Below the pieces are notes generated by a model. That model worked only from the letters and a program-made list of their open reading frames with translations. It was not told the DNA's origin and made no database searches. The position numbers were made by a program, and so were the translations under genes. A stretch of 40,355 bases of DNA from SIG673 sp045638685 (GTDB taxonomy: Bacteria; Bacillota; Clostridia; Oscillospirales; CAG-272): NCBI GenBank assembly GCA_045638685.1, contig JAZUBT010000020.1, forward strand, positions 1 to 40,355, in the 5' to 3' direction. Positions 7,227 through 16,183 of the stretch are shown in pieces; the stretch's first letter is position 1, and every line of letters begins with the position of its first letter.

Positions 7227-8459
7227 ATGTATTACAAAATAACGGAAAAACAAATTGATACAGTCAAAAAAGCCGCTCTTTCTCTTGGCAAGGCTTTTGA
7301 TTTTTCCGGTTTTCTCTCTTTATCCGATTCTTATACCGTTTTTCCCGGTTTCGTTGATGTTCACGTTCATCTTCGCGAGCCGGGTTATTTTTATAAAGAA
7401 ACGGTAAAAAGCGGTACGGCTGCCGCGGCAAGAGGCGGTTACGTAGGCGTTTGCAGTATGCCTAACCTTTCGCCTGTGCCGGACAGTCTTGAAAATCTCC
7501 GTCAGCAGCTTGATATTATTGAAAAAGACGCCGCTGTCGGTGTTTACCCATACGGTTCAATAACAAAATCCGAGGCGGGCATCGACCTTTCCGATATGGA
7601 GGCTATGGCACCCTTCGTTGCAGGATATTCCGATGACGGAAAGGGTGTTCAAAGCAGAGAGCTTATGAAAAAGGCAATGCTTACCGCAAAGGCTCTCGGT
7701 AAAATAATAGTCGCTCACTGCGAGGATAACAGTCTGCTGCGAGGCGGTTATATACACGACGGAGAGTACGCGAGGAAAAACGGTCATAAGGGCATTTGCA
7801 GTGAAAGCGAATGGGGCCCCATCGCACGAGACATAGAGCTTTTAAAGGAAACCGGAGCGTCGTATCACGTATGCCACATTTCCACTAAGGAAAGCGTTGA
7901 AATTATCAGAAAAGCAAAGCTTGGCGGTGTTGACATAACGTGCGAAACCGCGCCGCATTACCTTGTTATGAATGACGGAAGCTTAAAAGACGAGGGAAGA
8001 TTTAAAATGAATCCCCCGATAAGAAGCGAGGAAGACAGGCTTGCGCTCGTTGAGGGCATAAAGGACGGCACTATTGATATGATAGCAACCGACCACGCGC
8101 CGCACAGCGCGGAGGAAAAGGGAAAAGGTCTTAAGGAAAGTCTTATGGGAATAGTCGGACTTGAAACGGCGTTTCCGATACTTTACACCGAGCTTGTTAA
8201 AACCGGTGTGATTACTCTGAAAAGACTTACAGAGCTGCTCGCCGACAGTCCGAGAAAGCGATTTCCTATGGTTACACCTGAAAACGATGAGGAAAGCTTC
8301 AGTGTTTGGGCGCTTGACGAAAGCTACAAGATTAACCCCGACGAATTTTTATCGAAGGGCAGAAGCACACCGTTTGAGGGTAAAGAGGTTTACGGAAAAT
8401 GCCTTCTTACGGTTTATAACGGAAAAATAGTTTATTTTGATAAAAGTCTTGGAAAATAA
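7227..8459 (+). CDS. pyrC: Dihydroorotase
   Basis: Zinc amidohydrolase that cyclises carbamoyl aspartate to dihydroorotate, the third step of pyrimidine synthesis. The roughly 410-residue protein carries the metal-binding DVHVHLREPG motif near residue 50, HCED, ETAPHYL and the ATDHAPHS motif late in the chain, all typical of type I dihydroorotases. The ATG at 7227 is preceded by GAAAGGAA (7211-7218); the in-frame TTG at 7209 lies upstream of that site and is rejected. It is the first gene of the pyr operon and lies directly behind the attenuator-like leader. Confidence 0.95.
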   Translation: MYYKITEKQIDTVKKAALSLGKAFDFSGFLSLSDSYTVFPGFVDVHVHLREPGYFYKETVKSGTAAAARGGYVGVCSMPNLSPVPDSLENLRQQLDIIEKDAAVGVYPYGSITKSEAGIDLSDMEAMAPFVAGYSDDGKGVQSRELMKKAMLTAKALGKIIVAHCEDNSLLRGGYIHDGEYARKNGHKGICSESEWGPIARDIELLKETGASYHVCHISTKESVEIIRKAKLGGVDITCETAPHYLVMNDGSLKDEGRFKMNPPIRSEEDRLALVEGIKDGTIDMIATDHAPHSAEEKGKGLKESLMGIVGLETAFPILYTELVKTGVITLKRLTELLADSPRKRFPMVTPENDEESFSVWALDESYKINPDEFLSKGRSTPFEGKEVYGKCLLTVYNGKIVYFDKSLGK

Positions 8460-8531
8460 TCTCTCAGACGGAGATTTTATATAACTTATATTAATAACTT
8501 TGGAAATAAAAATAGCGGAGGACGAAAGAAG

Positions 8532-11500
8532 ATGGCAAAAAGAACTGACTTAAAAAAGATACTGATTATAGGATCGGGACCTATCGTTATAGGACAGGCC
8601 GCGGAGTTTGACTACGCGGGAACTCAGGCTTGTCTCGCTCTTAAGGAGGAGGGCTACAAGGTTGTTCTTGTAAACTCCAACCCTGCAACTATAATGACGG
8701 ACACTACGATAGCAGATAGAGTTTATATGGAGCCTCTCACTCTTGAATACGTAGCAAAAATACTCCGTTACGAAAGACCTGACGCGATTCTTCCCGGAAT
8801 AGGCGGACAGACAGGTCTTAACCTTGCTATGCAGCTTGAAAAGAAGGGTGTTTTAAAGGAATGTGGCGTTGAACTCCTTGGTACGAGCAGCGAAAGCATC
8901 GAAAGAGCAGAGGACAGAGAGCTTTTTAAGGAGCTTTGCCAGTCCATTGGAGAGCCGGTAATTCCTTCCGAAATCACGTATTCGCTTGACGAGGCAAAGG
9001 AAGCCGCAAATAAAATCGGTTATCCTGTTGTTCTCCGTCCCGCTTTTACACTCGGTGGAACAGGTGGCGGCTTTGCATACAACGAGGACGAGCTTATTGA
9101 AATCGGAACAAACGCGTTTAAGCTTTCTCCCGTTCATCAGGTACTTATCGAAAAGAGCGTAAAAGGATATAAAGAGATCGAATTTGAGGTTATGCGCGAC
9201 TCAACCGGTCATGCAATCACCATTTGCGGAATGGAAAACATAGATCCCGTCGGTGTCCACACAGGCGACTCTCTTGTCGTAGCGCCTATAATGACGCTTT
9301 CGGACGAGGATAAGAAGATGCTTAACGACTCTGCGATAAAGATTATCAAGGAGCTTAAGATTGAGGGCGGCTGTAACGTACAGTTTGCGCTTGATCCTCA
9401 TTCAAGCCAGTATTACCTTATTGAGGTCAACCCGAGAGTCTCGCGTTCCTCCGCGCTTGCATCAAAGGCGTCGGGATATCCCATTGCTCGCGTTACGGCA
9501 AAGATTGCGGTCGGAATGGCACTCGAGGAGATAAAAATCGCAAACACCAACGCGGCGTTTGAGCCCGTACTTGACTATGTCATAGCAAAGCTTCCGCGTT
9601 TCCCGTTTGATAAATTCACCACCGCATCAAACCATCTCGGCACTCAGATGAAGGCAACGGGAGAGGTTATGGGTATCGGTTCAAACCTTGAGGAATGTCT
9701 CTTAAAGGGTATCCGCTCTCTTGAGGTTGGCGTACATCATATTTATCACCATAAGTTTGATAATATGAGCGACGGAGAGCTTCGCAAATATATTTCGGAG
9801 TTCAGGGACGACAACATCTTTGCAATAGCTGAGCTTATATATCGCGGCGCTACGGTAGAGGAGATACACGACATTACAAAAATCACTCCGTTCTTCCTTC
9901 AGGCGATAAAGAATATCGTCGATATGGAGGAGACGTTAAAGGCGCACGTATTTGAGCTTGAAACGCTTAAAGCGGCAAAGAAAATGGGATTCTCCGACAA
10001 GTACGTTGCGAGAATGTGGAATTGCACCGAGCTTGACGTTTTCAACTTCCGCCACGAGAATAAGCTGTTCCCCGTATTCAGAATGGTTGACACCTGCCAT
10101 ACCGGAGCTTACATTCCTTATTTCTATTCCTCCTACACCGGCGAGAACACCTCGGTGCTTACCGACAAAAAGAAAATAGTGGTTCTCGGCGCAGGCCCGA
10201 TACGTATCGGACAGGGCGTAGAGTTCGACTATTCTACCGTTCATGCGGTTACAACCATAAAAAATTCCGGCTATGAAGCAATAATTATAAATAATAACCC
10301 CGAAACGGTCTCGACTGATTACACCACGGCGGATAAGCTTTACTTTGAGCCTCTTACTCCTGAGGACGTAATGAATATCATTGAGTTTGAAAAACCCGCG
10401 GGAGTTGTAGCATCGCTTGGAGGTCAGACAGCGATTAACCTCGCGCAGCCTCTCCATGACCTCGGTGTTAAGCTTATCGGTACCGACTGCGCCGCTATCG
10501 ACAAGGCAGAGAACAGAGATGCCTTCGAGAAACTCTTAAAGGAGCTTGGAATACCTCAGCCTGAAGGACGCGCGGTAACAAAGATTGAGGACGGAGTCGC
10601 GGCTGCGGCTAAGATTGGCTATCCTGTCCTTGTTCGCCCCTCGTTCGTTCTCGGAGGACGCGCAATGCAGATCGTTGCAAACGAGAAGCAGCTCCGTCAT
10701 TACCTTAAGACTGCCGTTGAGATAGACGAGGACAAGCCCGTGCTTGTCGATAAGTACATCATCGGTAAGGAGGTTGAGGTTGACGCTATCTGCGACGGAC
10801 AGGACGTATTCGTTCCCGGAATTATGGAGCTTGTAGAAAGAACGGGAGTTCACTCCGGAGACTCGATAAGCGTTTATCCTACCTTCTCAATCTCGGACAA
10901 GGTTAAGGGAACCATTCTGCAGTACGCAAAGAAGCTCGGAATCGGAATCGGTATCGTCGGTCTTTACAACATTCAGTTCATTGTTGATAAAAACGATAAC
11001 GTATTTATTATAGAAGTTAATCCGCGTTCCTCAAGAACTGTTCCGTTCCTTTCTAAGGCAACGGGATACAGCCTTGCGGATATTGCAACCGAGGTAATTC
11101 TCGGCAAGAGCCTTAAGGAGCAGGGAATATTCTGTCTCTACCCCGAGGAGAAGAAGCGCTGGTACGTAAAGGTTCCGGTATTCTCCTTCAATAAGCTTCG
11201 CGGACTTGACGCGTATCTCTCTCCCGAAATGAAATCAACCGGCGAGGCGATAGGCTACGACGATAAGCTTAACAGAGCTATGTATAAGGCGCTGCAGGCT
11301 TCGGGAATGAAGCTTCAGAACTACGGTACCGTATTCGTTACCATTACTGACAGAGATAAGGACGAGGCGCTTCCGCTTATCAGAAGATTCTATAATCTTG
11401 GATTTAATATTCAGGCAACCTCAGGAACCGGAATGTTCCTTAAGAAAAACGGCATAAATACACATATACTCAGTAAGATAAGCGACGGCAGCGAGGAAAT

Positions 11501-11708
11501 TCCGGAAGCAATACGTCAGGGACACATCGCGTATATTATAAATACGAGCGACATCGGAAGCTCAACCAATACACAGAATGACGGACGCCGTATCCGTAGC
11601 CTTGCGACCGAGAATAACGTCAATATATTCACCTCGCTTGACACGGTTAAGACGCTTCTTGATGTTCTTGAAGAGACAACGATTTGTATTTCTACCATCG
11701 ACGCTTAA
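8532..11708 (+). CDS. carB: Carbamoyl-phosphate synthase large subunit
   Basis: The synthase subunit makes carbamoyl phosphate from bicarbonate, ammonia and two ATP. The full-length protein of 1058 residues shows the internal duplication: a first half opening with ILIIGSGPIVIGQAAEFDYA and a second with GAGPIRIGQGVEFDYS, each followed by an ATP-grasp domain (GGTGGGFAYN and GGRAMQIVAN loops; EVNPR in both). An allosteric MGS-like domain forms the last 130 or so residues. GGAGGA sits 9 bp before the ATG. The glutaminase subunit gene carA, which usually precedes carB, is absent between pyrC and carB, so ammonia delivery must rely on a carA elsewhere. Confidence 0.97.
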   Translation: MAKRTDLKKILIIGSGPIVIGQAAEFDYAGTQACLALKEEGYKVVLVNSNPATIMTDTTIADRVYMEPLTLEYVAKILRYERPDAILPGIGGQTGLNLAMQLEKKGVLKECGVELLGTSSESIERAEDRELFKELCQSIGEPVIPSEITYSLDEAKEAANKIGYPVVLRPAFTLGGTGGGFAYNEDELIEIGTNAFKLSPVHQVLIEKSVKGYKEIEFEVMRDSTGHAITICGMENIDPVGVHTGDSLVVAPIMTLSDEDKKMLNDSAIKIIKELKIEGGCNVQFALDPHSSQYYLIEVNPRVSRSSALASKASGYPIARVTAKIAVGMALEEIKIANTNAAFEPVLDYVIAKLPRFPFDKFTTASNHLGTQMKATGEVMGIGSNLEECLLKGIRSLEVGVHHIYHHKFDNMSDGELRKYISEFRDDNIFAIAELIYRGATVEEIHDITKITPFFLQAIKNIVDMEETLKAHVFELETLKAAKKMGFSDKYVARMWNCTELDVFNFRHENKLFPVFRMVDTCHTGAYIPYFYSSYTGENTSVLTDKKKIVVLGAGPIRIGQGVEFDYSTVHAVTTIKNSGYEAIIINNNPETVSTDYTTADKLYFEPLTPEDVMNIIEFEKPAGVVASLGGQTAINLAQPLHDLGVKLIGTDCAAIDKAENRDAFEKLLKELGIPQPEGRAVTKIEDGVAAAAKIGYPVLVRPSFVLGGRAMQIVANEKQLRHYLKTAVEIDEDKPVLVDKYIIGKEVEVDAICDGQDVFVPGIMELVERTGVHSGDSISVYPTFSISDKVKGTILQYAKKLGIGIGIVGLYNIQFIVDKNDNVFIIEVNPRSSRTVPFLSKATGYSLADIATEVILGKSLKEQGIFCLYPEEKKRWYVKVPVFSFNKLRGLDAYLSPEMKSTGEAIGYDDKLNRAMYKALQASGMKLQNYGTVFVTITDRDKDEALPLIRRFYNLGFNIQATSGTGMFLKKNGINTHILSKISDGSEEIPEAIRQGHIAYIINTSDIGSSTNTQNDGRRIRSLATENNVNIFTSLDTVKTLLDVLEETTICISTIDA

Positions 11709-11726
11709 TTTAAAGGATTTTTCACT

Positions 11727-12464
11727 ATGACAATGAAACAGGGATTTTTCAGAATAGAAAATCAGAAAAAAATCGCCAAGGACGTATTTCTTATGCGTCT
11801 TTCCGGCGATACCGAAGCGATTACCGCCTCAGGACAGTTTGTAAATATTAAGATTTCCGGCTTCTTTCTCCGCAGACCCATCTCGGTATGCGACTATGAC
11901 GAAAACAGTCTGACGATTATTTATAAGGTTGTCGGAGAGGGAACCGCCGCTATGTCGGAAATGGAGAGCGGCACTGTTCTTGACGTGCTTACGGGACTTG
12001 GAAACGGCTACGACCTTTCTCTTTCGGGAGACACGCCGCTTCTTATCGGCGGCGGAGTCGGAGTTCCTCCGATGTATAACCTCTGCAAAAAGCTTATAGG
12101 TGAAGGTAAAAAGCCTACGGTTATACTTGGTTTTAACGGTAAAGAAGATATATTCTACGAAGATGAGTTCAAAGCTCTCGGAGCAAACGTTTACGTAACG
12201 ACCGTTGACGGTTCCTACGGTATAAAAGGCTTTGTTACCGACGCAATGAAGAACCTCGATTACTCGTATTTCTATACCTGCGGTCCCGAGCCGATGCTAA
12301 AAGCGGTATATAACCAAAGCAAAACAAGCGGACAGTTTAGCTTTGAGGAAAGAATGGGCTGCGGATTTGGAGCATGTATGGGCTGCTCCTGCAAGACAAA
12401 ATACGGTAACAAGAGAATTTGTAAGGACGGTCCCGTATTAACGAAGGAGGAGATTATATGGTAG
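11727..12464 (+). CDS. pyrK: Dihydroorotate dehydrogenase B, electron transfer subunit
   Basis: Ferredoxin-reductase-like subunit that passes electrons from dihydroorotate oxidation to NAD+ through FAD and a [2Fe-2S] cluster. An FAD domain (RRPISVCDYD near residue 50) is followed by an NAD-binding domain (LLIGGGVGVPPMYNL) and a C-terminal cysteine cluster ERMGCGFGACMGCSCK with a further Cys in KRICKDGPV, the ligands of the iron-sulfur cluster. Length is 245 residues. AAAGGA precedes the ATG at 11727 by 9 bp; a second ATG lies two codons later. Its end overlaps pyrD by 7 bp, fitting a fixed complex with PyrD. Confidence 0.95.
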   Translation: MTMKQGFFRIENQKKIAKDVFLMRLSGDTEAITASGQFVNIKISGFFLRRPISVCDYDENSLTIIYKVVGEGTAAMSEMESGTVLDVLTGLGNGYDLSLSGDTPLLIGGGVGVPPMYNLCKKLIGEGKKPTVILGFNGKEDIFYEDEFKALGANVYVTTVDGSYGIKGFVTDAMKNLDYSYFYTCGPEPMLKAVYNQSKTSGQFSFEERMGCGFGACMGCSCKTKYGNKRICKDGPVLTKEEIIW

Positions 12465-13375
12465 ATACTAAGGTTACGTTAAGCGGACTTACCCTTGACA
12501 ATCCGATAATTCCCGCAAGTGGAACCTTTGGATACGGCTATGAGTTCGCCGAGCTTTACGATATAAACTGTCTCGGTACCTTTTCCTTCAAGGGAACAAC
12601 AAAGGACGCAAGGTTTGGTAACCCCACACCGAGAATAGCGGAAACACCTTCCGGAATGATAAACAGCGTAGGACTTCAGAATCCCGGCGTTGACGCGGTT
12701 ATAGCCGAGGAGCTTCCGAGACTTAAAAAATGTTTTTCAAAGCCTGTTATAGCGAATATAGGCGGATTTTCCATTGATGAATATACTTCGGTGGCACAAA
12801 AGCTTGACAAAGAAGAGCAGGTAGGTATTTTAGAGGTAAACATCAGCTGTCCTAACGTTCATAACGGAGGAATGAGCTTTGGAACCTCTCCCGAGATGGC
12901 GGCAAAGGTAACGAAAGCGGTTAAAGAGGTAACTAAAAAGCCGGTTTATATTAAGCTTTCTCCGAACGTTACCGACATAGTAGCGATAGCTAAAGCCTGT
13001 GAGGACGCGGGCGCAGACGGTTTAAGTCTTATAAATACGCTTCTCGGCATGAGAATAGACCTACGAAAAAGAAAGCCGATTATAGCCAATAAAATGGGCG
13101 GCTTTTCAGGAAGCGCAATATTACCGGTAGCGCTTCGAATGGTTTATCAGGTTTACGACGCGGTAAAAATTCCGATAATAGGCATGGGCGGAGTATCTTC
13201 GGCGAGCGACGTTATTGAAATGATGCTTGCGGGAGCGACCGGCGTTCAGATAGGCGCGGCAAATCTAATTAATCCTTATATTTGCAAGGAGATAATAGAG
13301 GAGCTTCCGTCAGCTATGGAAAAATACGGAATAAAATCACTTAAAGAAATAATTGGAGGTGCGCACAATGGGTAA
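12458..13375 (+). CDS. pyrD: Dihydroorotate dehydrogenase B (NAD+), catalytic subunit
   Basis: FMN enzyme that oxidises dihydroorotate to orotate. The 305-residue protein has the class 1B hallmark NISCPNVHNGG with the catalytic Cys, KLSPNVTDI, and the phosphate-binding end IPIIGMGGVSSASDVIEMMLAGA. Class 1B enzymes work only with PyrK, which lies directly upstream and overlaps it by 7 bp. Its GGAGG-like ribosome site is inside pyrK. The last codons overlap pyrF by 8 bp. Confidence 0.96.
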   Translation: MVDTKVTLSGLTLDNPIIPASGTFGYGYEFAELYDINCLGTFSFKGTTKDARFGNPTPRIAETPSGMINSVGLQNPGVDAVIAEELPRLKKCFSKPVIANIGGFSIDEYTSVAQKLDKEEQVGILEVNISCPNVHNGGMSFGTSPEMAAKVTKAVKEVTKKPVYIKLSPNVTDIVAIAKACEDAGADGLSLINTLLGMRIDLRKRKPIIANKMGGFSGSAILPVALRMVYQVYDAVKIPIIGMGGVSSASDVIEMMLAGATGVQIGAANLINPYICKEIIEELPSAMEKYGIKSLKEIIGGAHNG

Positions 13376-14066
13376 GGACGTAATTATTGCCTGCGATTTT
13401 GCAAGCAAAGAGGAGGTTTTTGACTTTCTTGATAAGTTTAAGGACGAAAAGCCCTATGTAAAGATAGGAATGGAGCTTTTCTACGGAGCAGGCCCCGAAA
13501 TAGTTAAAGAAATCAAGAAAAGAGGACATAAGATATTCCTCGACTTAAAGCTTCACGATATTCCGAATACGGTAAAAAAAGCCATGAAGGTTCTTTCCTC
13601 GCTTGACGTTGATATGTGTAACCTTCACGCGGGCGGTACAGTTGCTATGATGGAGGCTGCGCTTGAGGGACTTATGAGAGAGGACGGAACGAGGCCGCTT
13701 CTTATCGCTGTTACCCAGCTTACCTCTACAAGTCAGGAGAGAATGGAAAGCGACCTTCTCATTAAAGAACCGCTCGACAAGGTAGTAATGCACTATGCAA
13801 GTAACGCAAAAATGGCAGGACTTGACGGTGTTGTTTGCTCTCCGCTTGAAGCGGGAAAGGTACATGATACCTGCGGAAAAGAGTTTATAACCGTAACTCC
13901 CGGAGTTCGTTTTGCTGACGGAGATATAGGCGACCAGGTTCGCGTTACAACTCCCGAAAAGGCTAAGGAGCTTGGCTCCGATTATATCGTAGTCGGACGC
14001 CCGATAACAGCTGCTCCCGACCCTGTTCTGGCATACAGACGCTGTGTAAAAGAGTTTGTTGGCTAA
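13368..14066 (+). CDS. pyrF: Orotidine 5'-phosphate decarboxylase
   Basis: Decarboxylates OMP to UMP, the last step of the pathway. The TIM-barrel protein of about 232 residues has IIACDF at the N-terminus, the catalytic FLDLKLHDIPNTV motif with its Asp-x-Lys-x-x-Asp arrangement, and the phosphate-binding VTPGVRF and YIVVGRPI segments. The start is set at the ATG at 13368, 7 bp after GGAGGT (13355-13360); the TTG at 13353 is rejected. Eight bp overlap pyrD. Confidence 0.95.
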   Translation: MGKDVIIACDFASKEEVFDFLDKFKDEKPYVKIGMELFYGAGPEIVKEIKKRGHKIFLDLKLHDIPNTVKKAMKVLSSLDVDMCNLHAGGTVAMMEAALEGLMREDGTRPLLIAVTQLTSTSQERMESDLLIKEPLDKVVMHYASNAKMAGLDGVVCSPLEAGKVHDTCGKEFITVTPGVRFADGDIGDQVRVTTPEKAKELGSDYIVVGRPITAAPDPVLAYRRCVKEFVG

Positions 14067-14134
14067 TATAATATTATAAATTAACTTAAGAATCACATAA
14101 AAAGCCGGACTAAGCGGCGGAATGGAGAATAAAA

Positions 14135-14779
14135 ATGGAAATTTCAAAACTCATTGCAAAAGATCTTCTTTCTATAAAGGCGGTTTTCTTCCGTCCTTCC
14201 GAGCCCTTTACCTGGGCAAGTGGCATTAAAAGCCCCGTTTACTGTGATAACCGTTTAACGCTTACCGCACCGAAGGTACGCGACGACGTTGAAAACGCAA
14301 TCGCGGAGACCATCAAAAAGGAATATCCCGAAGCAGAGGTTCTCATGGGAACTTCCACCGCCGGTATTGCTCACGCTGCGATAAGCGCTCACATACTTGG
14401 TCTTCCTATGGGATACGTACGTTCCGGCGCAAAGGACCACGGCAGAGGAAACCAGATCGAGGGAAGCCTTCTTCCCGGTCAGAAGGTTGTCGTTGTTGAG
14501 GACCTTATTTCTACCGGCGGAAGCGTTATCGAGGTTGTAAACGTTCTCCGTGAGGCGGGAGCAGAGGTTCTCGGAATAGTAAGCATATTCACCTACGGCA
14601 TGAAGAAGGGTCTTCTTCGTCTTGCCGAGGCAAACGTTAAAAACGTAAGCCTTACAAACTTTGACGTTATTGCAGAGGTAGCGGCAGAGGAAAAGTACAT
14701 TCAGCCCGATGATATCGCCCGTCTTAAGGCATTCAGAGATAACCCGTCCGACGAAAGCTGGATTAAGGGGGAGAAATAA
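14135..14779 (+). CDS. pyrE: Orotate phosphoribosyltransferase
   Basis: Transfers phosphoribose from PRPP to orotate to give OMP. The 214-residue protein carries the PRPP-binding signature VVVVEDLISTGGSVIEVV and the flexible loop YVRSGAKDHGRGNQIEG, in the usual order for PyrE, with KSPVYCDNR near the N-terminus. It sits 68 bp behind pyrF, the largest gap in this part of the operon. Its stop codon overlaps the pyrB start by one base. Confidence 0.95.
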   Translation: MEISKLIAKDLLSIKAVFFRPSEPFTWASGIKSPVYCDNRLTLTAPKVRDDVENAIAETIKKEYPEAEVLMGTSTAGIAHAAISAHILGLPMGYVRSGAKDHGRGNQIEGSLLPGQKVVVVEDLISTGGSVIEVVNVLREAGAEVLGIVSIFTYGMKKGLLRLAEANVKNVSLTNFDVIAEVAAEEKYIQPDDIARLKAFRDNPSDESWIKGEK

Positions 14780-15693
14780 TGCAGAGCCTTATAGATATTC
14801 TTGACCTTTCGACCGAGGAAATCGACGAGCTTATAGAAACAGCAAAGGATATTATGGAAAATCCCGAGCTTTACAGAGAAAAATGCCGTTATAAGAAGCT
14901 TGCAACGCTCTTTTTCGAGCCGTCAACGCGTACCCGACTTTCCTTTGAGGCGGCTATGCTTGAGCTTGGCGGAAGTGTTCTCGGATTTTCAGAAGCGTCT
15001 TCAAGCTCTGCTTCCAAGGGCGAAAGCGTTTCCGATACAGTTAAAATCGTAAGCGGATACGCGGATATTATAGCTATGCGACATTTTAAAGAGGGCGCTC
15101 CTCTTGTTGCGTCAATGAAAAGCGATGTTCCGATTATAAACGCGGGAGACGGAGGACATCACCACCCTACGCAAACGCTTACCGACCTTTTAACGATAAA
15201 ACGTGAAAAGGGAACTCTTGATAACCTTACCGTAGGACTTTGCGGAGACCTTAAATTCGGCAGAACGGTTCATTCGCTTATAGCGGCCATGTCGCGTTAC
15301 AGCGGAATAAAATTCGTTCTTATTTCTCCCGAAGAGCTTAAGATACCGAGCTACGTAAAGGAAGCGTATATAAAAGCGAAAAACATTCCCTTTGTTGAAA
15401 CCGCGTCTCTTGACGAGGTTATGCCTACGCTCGACGTTCTTTATATGACGAGAGTTCAAAGAGAGCGTTTCTTTAACGAGGAGGACTATCTCCGACTTAA
15501 AGACAGCTATATCTTAACTCCCGAAAAGCTTAAAGCTGCAAAGAGTACTCTTTCGGTGCTGCATCCGCTTCCGAGAGTAAATGAAATTTCAGTAGAGGTT
15601 GACGACGATCCGCGCGCAGCGTATTTCAGACAGGCTAAAAACGGTAAATATATAAGAATGGCGCTTATAATGAAGCTTCTGGAGGTAAAATAA
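14779..15693 (+). CDS. pyrB: Aspartate carbamoyltransferase catalytic subunit
   Basis: Joins carbamoyl phosphate to aspartate, the committed step. The 304-residue protein shows the carbamoyl-phosphate motif FFEPSTRTRLSFEAAMLELGG (about residues 50-70), the HHHPTQTLTDLLTI loop and VLHPLPRVNEIS, all standard for PyrB. It overlaps pyrE and pyrI by one base each, which indicates translational coupling and a fixed ratio with the regulatory chain PyrI. Confidence 0.97.
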   Translation: MQSLIDILDLSTEEIDELIETAKDIMENPELYREKCRYKKLATLFFEPSTRTRLSFEAAMLELGGSVLGFSEASSSSASKGESVSDTVKIVSGYADIIAMRHFKEGAPLVASMKSDVPIINAGDGGHHHPTQTLTDLLTIKREKGTLDNLTVGLCGDLKFGRTVHSLIAAMSRYSGIKFVLISPEELKIPSYVKEAYIKAKNIPFVETASLDEVMPTLDVLYMTRVQRERFFNEEDYLRLKDSYILTPEKLKAAKSTLSVLHPLPRVNEISVEVDDDPRAAYFRQAKNGKYIRMALIMKLLEVK

Positions 15694-16106
15694 TGCATAT
15701 TGACGATATTAAAAACGGTATTGTTATAGATCATATTACAGCCGGTAAAGCAATGGAAATTTATAATATGCTTTCTCTTGATAAGCTTGACTGCGCGGTT
15801 GCAATAATTAAGAACGTTCCCAGTAAGAAGCTTTTGAAAAAGGATATTATTAAAATCGATTGCGATATTGATATAAATCTCGACGTTCTTGGATTTATCA
15901 GCCCCAGCATAACCGTCGCTATCGTAAAGGACGGTAAGATAATAGAGAAGAAGCATATAAGTCTTCCAACTACGCTTACAGATATAATAAAATGCAAAAA
16001 TCCCCGCTGCATTACTTCAACCGAGCAGGGAATACACCATATATTTAAGCTTAGTAACAGACAAACCCCTGTTTTCAGCTGTATATACTGCGATACCGAG
16101 GCGTAA
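15693..16106 (+). CDS. pyrI: Aspartate carbamoyltransferase regulatory subunit
   Basis: Zinc-binding regulatory chain that carries the nucleotide effector site and joins PyrB trimers. The 137-residue protein has an allosteric N-terminal domain beginning GIVIDHITAGKAMEIYNML and a C-terminal zinc knuckle with Cys-x4-Cys (CKNPRC) and Cys-x2-Cys (CIYC), the usual four ligands. The presence of PyrI suggests feedback inhibition of this ATCase, unlike the PyrB-only enzyme of Bacillus. It is the last recognisable pyrimidine gene of the operon. Confidence 0.95.
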   Translation: MHIDDIKNGIVIDHITAGKAMEIYNMLSLDKLDCAVAIIKNVPSKKLLKKDIIKIDCDIDINLDVLGFISPSITVAIVKDGKIIEKKHISLPTTLTDIIKCKNPRCITSTEQGIHHIFKLSNRQTPVFSCIYCDTEA

Positions 16107-16183
16107 AAAGGCTTTTTGCGGATAATCTTCGGATTTTCAATTTTTAGTGTGTAGTGTGCTAAAAGAAAGGAACTCTTAAAGGT

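Noticed and set aside
9936..10457. Long minus-strand ORF (173 codons) inside carB
   Set aside because: It is wholly antisense to the conserved carB coding sequence, has no family resemblance and no ribosome site; it is a frame shadow.
13545..14147. Minus-strand ORF of 200 codons across pyrF and the pyrE start
   Set aside because: It overlaps pyrF in antisense and shows Cys- and Tyr-rich composition typical of non-coding frames.
15507..15956. Minus-strand ORF of 149 codons over pyrB and pyrI
   Set aside because: Antisense to two certain genes, no ribosome site, no recognisable domain.
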